Source of the DNA: Portulaca oleracea
Lineage: Eukaryota; Streptophyta; Magnoliopsida; Caryophyllales; Portulacaceae
NCBI GenBank assembly: GCA_029582165.1
Contig: CM055887.1
Coordinates: 18,213,190 to 18,277,189 of the forward strand
Length of the DNA stretch: 64,000 bases
Reading direction: 5' to 3'
A program made the translations under genes and the position numbers. Shown here in pieces: positions 57,541-64,000 of this stretch (position 1 is the stretch's first letter; every line of letters starts with the position of its first letter). The notes under the pieces were generated by a model, which was given only the letters and a program-made list of their open reading frames with translations, was not told the origin of the DNA and made no database searches.

Positions 57541-58832
57541 AAAATGAATTTCATAAAATAAAAATATCCTTATTTAAAGTTTCAGCAACCTTAGTCGGCT
57601 CCCGATCATTAAATGGCGCTTCGAAACGATACCCCGAATAGGAATGTTTCGAGTCCTACACTGAGCTGGGGGCATTTGAAAGGGTGCTTCCGACATCCTT
57701 TCAAACATGCTTGATAACACCAAGTCCGATACGTACTGAGCTACCTTTGGTTCAGAGCGTCGCTTTTTTATGTACATTTGATGGAACTCCATGATTAATT
57801 TATCTAACATCTTTGTTACAGTATCTGTAGTAGTTATCATTTCCATGGACTATGATCTCTTAAGAACCCTTTTAGGATATCCAAAAGGTGAAACCGAGCA
57901 GAACTCACATGCTTGTCGGTTTATAGTCGATAGACGGAGAACCTGGGATATGCCGACGATCACCTCAAGGCCCTGATGCTCTGAACCCCACTTCACATGG
58001 GATGTGTCCATAAAGGTGGCCAATTTTTAGTATAATCTTCCTTGTGGGATTGCGATAGATTCTCAAGAATAACTTCTATAGACGAATCAGCAATAAACTT
58101 TATTGAAAAAGGAGAGGTGGGGCTGTCAATGAGCAAATACAACAGATCATTAAGGAAATTTGAATTCGGAACCTAATCTACTGGGTCATTATCCACATAT
58201 GAACCTGGGTTTGCAGATGGGTTCAATATTGGGGGCCAACTGACGTTATGTAGACCACCAACCTAGGGAAGAAATGAAGAGGCCCAATCATGAATAACAT
58301 CACTATTTGAATTCAACATAAAACCCCTATTTCTAGGTTTAGGTAGGGCTGTTCAACAACGACTTGGGTCTCCCAATTCGAAATTCCAATGGGCGATGCT
58401 AGGCCGAGCCCATCCGGATGGCACAAGGGTGTCTTTACGTGATTCAGTATTAGGATTTGACGAGAATCCATCCATACCGGATGGCACAAGGGTGTGCCCT
58501 CTTCAATAGACATCAAACATCGTGAGTTTCGTTACCTAGTCCACTGCCTTAATTTGCACTGGTAGCTGAGCCACTATCGAAAGCTTTCGAACCATCACCA
58601 AGAGTACTTAGACGTAAGAACCAAAGAGGTAGTGGTTGAGCAGCTTGGTCCGACATCTCATCAGAAGAACCATGCTCTAAATTCGAGTCAGCACGTGGCC
58701 GACGACGACTAGGCTCAGATTGATTAGGATCCATTGATCGCGGCCTACGACATGACAACCGAATCACTAATCCAGTGCCATGTGGAACAGGGATTCTACC
58801 CTCATCTGGTAATCCCGGTACACCTATATTGG
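57541..58832 (-). other. Unrecognised, possibly a decayed coding region
   Basis: On the minus strand several segments look protein-like (58313-58516, 57574-57846, and a stretch with S-N-S-D-V-I-H-D-W at about 58300) but are split by stops. CCGGATGGCACAAGGGTGT occurs twice (about 58413 and 58478). It may be the interior of the small LTR element to its right. No domain was identified. Confidence 0.4.
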
Positions 58833-59156
58833 GCTCTGATACCATGTGAAATAATGGACTTGAGCCCAATTCAACCACAAAAGCTAGCTTAGGAGGTTGA
58901 GGCGCCCAAGCCATTATAAACACCACAATATGGGTGTCAAAGGCCGATGTGGGACAACTCAACACACCCCCCTCACCACGAGGCGTAGACAACTGCGGGC
59001 GCGGCCCCAACATCAATGACCCTGGCTCTGATACCATGTGAAATAATGAACTTGAGCCCAATTCAACCCCAAAAGCTAGCTTAGGAGGTTGAGGCACCCA
59101 AGCCATTATAAACACCACAATATGGGTGTCAAAGGCCGATGTGGGACAACTCAACA
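58833..59156 (-). mobile_element. TRIM-like LTR element with duplicated LTR and primer site
   Basis: On the minus strand there is a 120-bp LTR (59156-59037, TGTTGAGTTGTCCCACATCGG to CATTATTTCACA). Then come the primer site TGGTATCAGAGC (59036-59025), a 60-bp interior ending in a purine tract GTGGTGAGGGGGG, and a second LTR (58964-58845). A second primer site (58844-58833) follows it directly. The LTRs are nearly identical. The second primer site means either a tandem LTR-interior-LTR-interior array or a larger element with this LTR as its 5' end. No target duplication was found. A 243-codon frame (58549-59280) reads through both LTRs and is not a convincing gene. Confidence 0.82.
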
Positions 59157-60181
59157 GTGTTAAGAAAACCAAATTTAGGTGGAGACGCACAAATAGATGA
59201 AGAGTAATACGGTTCATTACCACGCGTTTCGTTGATTTGAATTTGTGCAACTGTTGTATGATTCTTAATTTCCTTTCCATCTCTATTTAACGGGTGGAAG
59301 TAGGGATTTGCCTGGGTTGAGCCACTAATTGTCCCATGATGTTACTTTTTTCCAACTTTTGGTGGGCAAATGATTGTAAGCTTTGTCCTCCTCTCCAAAT
59401 GCGTGTATATTCTGCTGTCCAGTTTGTGCTCTTGATATTTGATCAAAAGTTTGTGCTCTTGGAAAAGTTTTGTGAGTAGTCTAGTGGGACTTATGACTTC
59501 ACTCTATCCAAGAGTTATCTTGTGGGTTGTGTTGGTTTTTTCTTCTGTTTTGTCTTCTTTTTGGTGATGTTCTGAACAAAAGTTTTGAACAATGCTTTCC
59601 ACCAGTTAGCAGGCACACTATGAGTAAAGTTTTAAAGCCTCTTTTCTTTACTCTTAGATTGGACACTAATTGGTTTTGTGGTTGTTCTGGTGGTGGCTTG
59701 CGAGTTTATTTCTGCTTGTTGGTCTATGATGAGCCATGGTTCCTTTGGTGTTATCTCATATACTACCTTGCTCTAGCCGTAAGACACTATCTTTTCCTAA
59801 ATCTTTTTTTGTGGGGCAGAGTATGCTATTTTTGTATAACCTTTTTTTATGGTATTCTTGTGTGGAGTCATTCATTCTTGTTACTTATTGTTTTCTATGT
59901 GGATTGTGTTTTTTAGCATATGGTTATGGTGAGCCTGCTTGAGTTGAAGAGGATTATATTTGTCATATTCATGTTTCTTTTGGTTATAACCTTATAATCT
60001 TTTTGTTATCCGAATTGAAAAATTCATTGTTTGGACCTTGTAATGCAAAGTTAGCTACTTTTATCGAACTATGCTATAGTTTAATTTCTCGATTAATTAT
60101 GGGTGAGAAACCTTTCCTTTATGTGATTGCTAATATCATCTATTTAGCTGCAGAATTATCTCCTTTATCTCTTTATTTTTA
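59157..60181 (+). other. Unassigned, probably LINE 5' region
   Basis: Contains a 129-codon frame (59527-59916) rich in Phe, Leu, Trp and Cys with no domain recognised. It precedes a LINE endonuclease remnant on the same strand and may be its degraded upstream region. Confidence 0.35.
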
Positions 60182-60857
60182 GATGAAGGTGTCGTGTTGG
60201 AATGTGTAAGGGGCCAAAAAATCTAGTCTCCTGGAAGAGTTGAAATATATTAAGCGCACTATCTCTCTTGATATTATTTTCCTATTGGAAACTATGGTAA
60301 TAGATACAAATTCTCAATCTATTCTTAGGAAGCAGAGCTTTGGTCATTATGATTTTATTTGTGTAGTAAATCACGCTGGTGGTTTATGGTGTATCTGGAA
60401 CTTTGATAATATATATTTATAAATTTGTTCAACGGATGTTAGATTTTTTCACCGTTTTATTATAGATAAGAATGATTAGTCAAGTTTTTCCCTTACTGCT
60501 TGTTATGGGCCAACCCAAGAACGAGATAAGGATGCTTTTTGGGTAATATTGGAAATTTTGTCTCATTATGTTCTGGACCCTTGGTGTTTATTAGGGATTT
60601 TAATGATCTTATAAGCCCATTGGATAAGTTGGGTGGTGCTCCCTTTAACCCAAAATAATATTTCCGTCTAAATAATTTTCTTTTGGATTCAAGATGCTTT
60701 GATGCGAATGTAATAAGCCATTAGTCTATGTGGAAAAAGTTTTGTAAGGGACATTTAATTTATGAAAAAAATAAATAGTCCTTATTTCATCTAGTTGCGA
60801 TGCTGTTTATCCTCAATATCGCGTCATTAATGGTCCGTTTACTTCTAAGAGGTTCAC
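60182..60857 (+). pseudogene. LINE ORF2 endonuclease remnant (plus)
   Basis: Begins ATG-K-V-S-C-W-N-V, then L-D-I-I-F-L-L-E-T, A-G-G-L-W-C-I-W-N, A-C-Y-G-P-T and P-W-C-L-L-G, the motif order of a LINE AP endonuclease. Many stops and frameshifts are present. It is cut at 60857 by the copia LTR. Confidence 0.75.
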
Positions 60858-61414
60858 TGTTGGGTGTGAAGACCAAACTAAGGAATCAAGAAGAAGATTG
60901 GACGCCGCCAGCGCTCGAACGGACCAGGCGCTCCCAGCGCCCGTACGGCGCTACCAGCGCCCTGTCCGATAGCCGGAATGTGTTACACGTTGCTATCGTG
61001 TTTGCCCCCCCCCCACCAACATCCATCTTCGACCTCATCGCTGCCAGTGTAACATGACCGCCCGCCAGTGTCTTGTGGGCTTCCACTAGCGTCTTTTGTG
61101 ACGGGCCCTTGTTCTCGTCAATAACACAATTTTTGGTGCGACAGTCTTAGTTATTTAGGTTATTGATTTAACTTAGTCTCCTTCTTGTTTCTCTAGTATA
61201 AATTGGGGTCAGGTGTTTCCCCAAAATCATCAAGTGAGATAGAAAGAAACACAACCTTGTATTGTAATCCTCATATTACTAGTGCAACGATTCCATTTTT
61301 TTTTTCTGCTTTTGGTTTTTTCCACGTTAAAATCCTGGTGTCAAATTTCTTATTTCTTTTCCGCTATTATTTCCTATTGTTTGTGGTTTGCTTAAGTACT
61401 CTTCGATCCTAACA
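60858..61414 (+). repeat. copia 2 5' LTR, 557 bp
   Basis: TGTTGGGTGTGAAG to CGATCCTAACA. TATA-like TATAAATT at 61197-61204. A GC-rich cluster of CCAGCGC motifs lies at 60905-60962, and a poly-C run at 61006. The start is inferred from the TGTT terminus because the 3' LTR is not available for comparison. Confidence 0.8.
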
Positions 61415-61416
61415 AC

Positions 61417-61428
61417 TGGTATCAGAGC
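61417..61428 (+). promoter_or_regulatory. copia 2 primer-binding site (tRNA-iMet)
   Basis: TGGTATCAGAGC, two bases after the LTR. Confidence 0.95.
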
Positions 61429-61464
61429 TGTAAGGGTTGGTGAAAGAGAACTCGCTTTCAAATA

Positions 61465-62571
61465 ATGGCATGAGATATGTATGAAATAGAGAAGTTTGAT
61501 GGATCTGACTTCACCTACTGGAGGTTGCAGATTGAGGACCTGATGTACTCGAAGTCGCTGCATGTTCCTCTGTTGGAGGCGAAGCCAGAAAAGATGGAGC
61601 AGACTGAGTACGATTTGCTAGATCGACAGGCGATGTCCCTAATCAGGATGTCATTGGCTCGGAATGTCAGGTTTAACGTCATGGAGAAAAAGACAACGAA
61701 GGAATCGGTGAAAGCACTGGAGAACATGTATGAGAAGTCTAGTGCAGCAAATCAGGTATATTTGTTCACTAAATTAACCAGTTATAAGATGGCTGAAGGT
61801 GGGGATGTGGCTGATCATATTAATGAGATTACTAAAATCTTATTACAAGTTGCTTCAGTAAAGATGGTTTTTGCTGAGAATGTTAGAGCTTGCATATTAT
61901 TGTCTTCCATGCTTGAATCTTAGAAAACCCGTGTAACTGCTGTTAGTAGTGCTAAGGATACTGACGAGATGAAATTTGATGAAGTCAAGTCTGCATTGCT
62001 TAATGAGGGTCTTCATAGGAAGAATTCTAGTGGTGAATATTCGGGAACTGCTTTAAGTGTCAAGGGTAGGAAGACCAATAGGAATTCTGGTAATTCCAGG
62101 GGACGGTCAAAGTCCAGGGGTAAAAGCAAGTCTTGGAACATGAGTGAAGTTGTGTGCTATGGTTGTAGGGATAAACGTCACTTTAAGAGGGATTGCCCTA
62201 AACCTAAGAAGTGGAAGGGTAACAATGACCGTGACTCTATCAACTCTGTTGAAGATCTCTGTGAAGCACTTGTCTTGAGTGTGTCTAGTCCTGAGGAGTC
62301 TTGGATTGTTGATACTGGCGCATCCTTTCATGTTTCTTCAAACAGGGAGTTATTTCGTAATTTCAGGAGTGGAAATTTTGGCTGGGTTGATCTTGCTGAT
62401 AAAAAATATTATGAGATAACAGGTAGAGGAGACGTGACAATTAAGACTGCTAATGGTGGTCTTTGGAAGCTGGAGGATGTCAGATACATTCGAAGTATTA
62501 AAAGGAATTTGATTTCTGTTAATCAACTTGATGAGATGGGCTATTCTGTAGGGTTTGTGAATGGAAAATGA
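61465..62571 (+). pseudogene. copia 2 gag-protease, broken by stops
   Basis: Probable original ATG at 61465 with a TGA as third codon (61471-61473), and the next in-frame ATG at 61477. Gag follows (Y-E-I-E-K-F-D-G-S-D-F, W-R-L-Q-I-E-D-L-M) with a TAG at 61921-61923. In the same frame come a basic stretch and the zinc knuckle C-Y-G-C-R-D-K-R-H-F-K-R-D-C, where arginines occupy the usual glycine positions. The aspartic protease site W-I-V-D-T-G-A-S at about 62302 is intact, and a TGA at 62569-62571 follows N-G-K. The reading frame itself is continuous over 1.1 kb. Confidence 0.9.
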
Positions 62572-62577
62572 AAGATT

Positions 62578-63571
62578 GTGAAAGGTGCTATGGTAGTGGC
62601 GAAGGGATTGAGATCCGGTACGTTGTACTCTACAAGTGATAGCGCTAACGTGATTTCTAATGTCAATGCTACTTCTTATTCTAGTTTATGGCATTGCAGG
62701 CTTGGTAACATGAGTGAAAAGGACATGAAGATTCTAGCTTCAAAGTGCATTTTGGAGAATTTGAAAACTGTAGATATAAAACTCTGCGGGAGTTGTGTCC
62801 TCGGTAAACAGAAGCGAGTCAGTTTCACCAAAACTGGCACGAAACTGAAACCAAGGAAGTTGGAGTTGGTGCATTCAAATGTGTGGGGGCCTGCGCCAGT
62901 CAATTCTATGGGTGGTGCTCAATATTATGTCACCTTTATTGATGATCACAGTCGGAAGGTATGGGTTTATTTTTTAATGAATAAATCTTATGTGTTTAGT
63001 GTTTTCTTGAAGTGGAAAGCACAGGTTGACACACAGACTGGGTTGAAGGTGAAAGTGTTTGAGAACAGACAATGGAGGGGAGTATGAAAAGAAGGAGTTC
63101 ATGGAATATTGCGAACAGAACGACATTAGATTACTGAGAACTATTGCCGGCACACTAAGGCAGAATGGAATAGCAAAGAGGATGAATAGGACTCTGAACG
63201 AGAGAGCTAGGAGCATGAGGATTCATACCGGATTGCCCAAATATCTGTGGGCAGAAGCACTAAATAGAGCAGCATACATAATCAACAGGAGTCTGTCGGT
63301 TCCTTTAGATTTGAAGGTACCTAAGGAGGAATGGGGTGGTAAGAAAGTTGATTACTCCTTTCTTCGTATTTTTGGTTGTACTGCTTATGTGATGATTGAT
63401 CCTAACAAGCGTGATAAATTGGATCCTAAATCCAAGAAGTGTTTTTTAGTTGGCTATGGAACTGGTGCTTTTGGATTCAAGCTGTGGGATGGTAAGAAGA
63501 TGTTGAGACACTGTGATGTAGTCTTTAATGAGAATATGTTATATAAAGACTGGCAGGCATCAAGTGATTGA
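62578..63571 (+). pseudogene. copia 2 integrase, broken and catalytically altered
   Basis: In frame with gag to about 63055, then shifted by +1 to 63569-63571 (TGA). The zinc finger reads W-H-C-R-L-G-N, with Asn for the second His, and then C-G-S-C. The first catalytic acid is Asn in H-S-N-V-W-G-P (62878-62880) where the family has Asp. The second is intact in R-T-D-N-G-G (63068-63070). The third is Lys in A-K-R-M-N-R (63176-63178) where the family has Glu. C-terminal blocks L-R-I-F-G-C and K-C-F-L-V-G-Y-G are present. Confidence 0.9.
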
Positions 63572-63586
63572 GGAAACAAGGAGATA

Positions 63587-64000
63587 GTGGGAGCAAAGGT
63601 GATGGAGCCAGAAACTATCAAGTTTTCTGATGGTGTACCGGAGAGGAAAACAATGGAGACAGAGGCATCACAGGAAGTTCCACAGACTACAGATCAAGCT
63701 GCTGAGGAGCCTAATCCACTAGAGTTGGTTGAAAGCTCTAGTGATGACGAACAAACTCCGCCACCCACTGTGAGGAGATCCATGAGGGCTACCAGAGGTA
63801 ATGCACCTGAAAGATATTCTCTATCTTTGCATTATTTATTACTGACAGATGTTGGTGAGCCAGAATCCTATACTGAAGCTATGCAGGTAGAGGATCGTTC
63901 CAAGTGGGAGCATGCAATGGATGATGAGATTGCCTCACTTGAGAAAAACAAAACTTGGGAACTAACCAAGTTGCCTGCAGGAAAGTAAGCTTTGTTGAAT
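63587..64000 (+). pseudogene. copia 2 linker and reverse transcriptase start, partial
   Basis: An acidic linker (E-S-S-S-D-D-E-Q-T-P-P-P-T-V-R-R-S) precedes the reverse transcriptase opening (W-E-H-A-M-D-D-E-I-A-S-L-E-K-N-K-T-W-E-L). A TAA at 63986-63988 interrupts it just before the window ends. Confidence 0.88.

Larger units (their letters stand above)
60858..64000 (+). mobile_element. Second Ty1/copia element, 5' part (runs off window)
   Basis: 5' LTR, tRNA-iMet primer site, gag, protease, integrase and the start of reverse transcriptase in copia order. The 3' end and 3' LTR lie beyond 64000. Inserted into a LINE remnant. Stops, one frameshift and lost integrase residues make this copy inactive. 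It differs in sequence from the copia at 28162. Confidence 0.92.

Noticed and set aside
58549..59280. 243-codon minus-strand gene
   Set aside because: It reads through two copies of a 120-bp LTR and two primer sites, so the internal protein repeat is a by-product of the LTRs.

Overview
This window is nuclear DNA from a flowering plant. It is AT-rich, almost gene-free and built mostly of nested transposable elements. The plant evidence is a Cassandra element carrying 5S rRNA sequence, a CACTA (En/Spm) element, Ty1/copia and Ty3/gypsy elements with plant-type primer sites (tRNA-iMet, tRNA-Asp, tRNA-Arg), plant L1-type LINEs and Stowaway-like MITEs. The species cannot be named from the sequence.

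Layout. (1) 1-18.5 kb: five tandem units of about 3.3-3.6 kb plus partial ends. Each unit joins a minus-strand LINE ORF1 (DUF4283-like domain and CCHC knuckle), a GC-rich minisatellite, a Tat/Ogre-like LTR segment, the tail of LINE ORF2 and usually a (TA)n tract. LINE ORF2 pieces lie at both edges. (2) 18.5-20.5 kb: two degraded LINE ORF2 fragments, head to head. (3) 20.5-28 kb: MITEs, a complete Cassandra TRIM (22569-23281) and a solo gypsy LTR (24722-26198) with a perfect 5-bp target duplication. (4) 27.9-33.5 kb: a full-length but dead copia element (28162-33442, target duplication GTCGG) inserted in a MITE with long inverted ends. (5) 35-41.4 kb: duplicated AT-rich segments, a fold-back MITE and a 4.0-kb CACTA element (37354-41383, target duplication TAT). 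A related empty site lies about 1.7 kb to the left of the element. (6) 42.5-42.9 kb: the only convincing host gene, a 106-residue protein with a predicted signal peptide and C-terminal membrane segment. (7) 43.9-50.9 kb: LINE RNase H remnant, a CA-rich minisatellite, a truncated minus-strand Tat/Ogre-like element with about 480-bp tandem repeats, and a second LTR fragment facing it. (8) 50.9-57.5 kb: a full-length non-autonomous gypsy element with 1.34-kb LTRs, a tRNA-Asp primer site and two open reading frames but no pol domains. (9) 57.5-64 kb: unrecognised sequence, a miniature LTR element with duplicated LTR and primer site, a LINE endonuclease remnant and a second copia element that runs off the window.

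No pathway or operon is present. The window's interest is in element structure and history: how a LINE/LTR composite became a tandem array, how its copies exchange mutations, and several insertions datable from target duplications and empty sites. Element boundaries called from terminal motifs plus target duplications are firm. Lineage names, identity estimates made by eye and functions of unrecognised ORFs are weaker.
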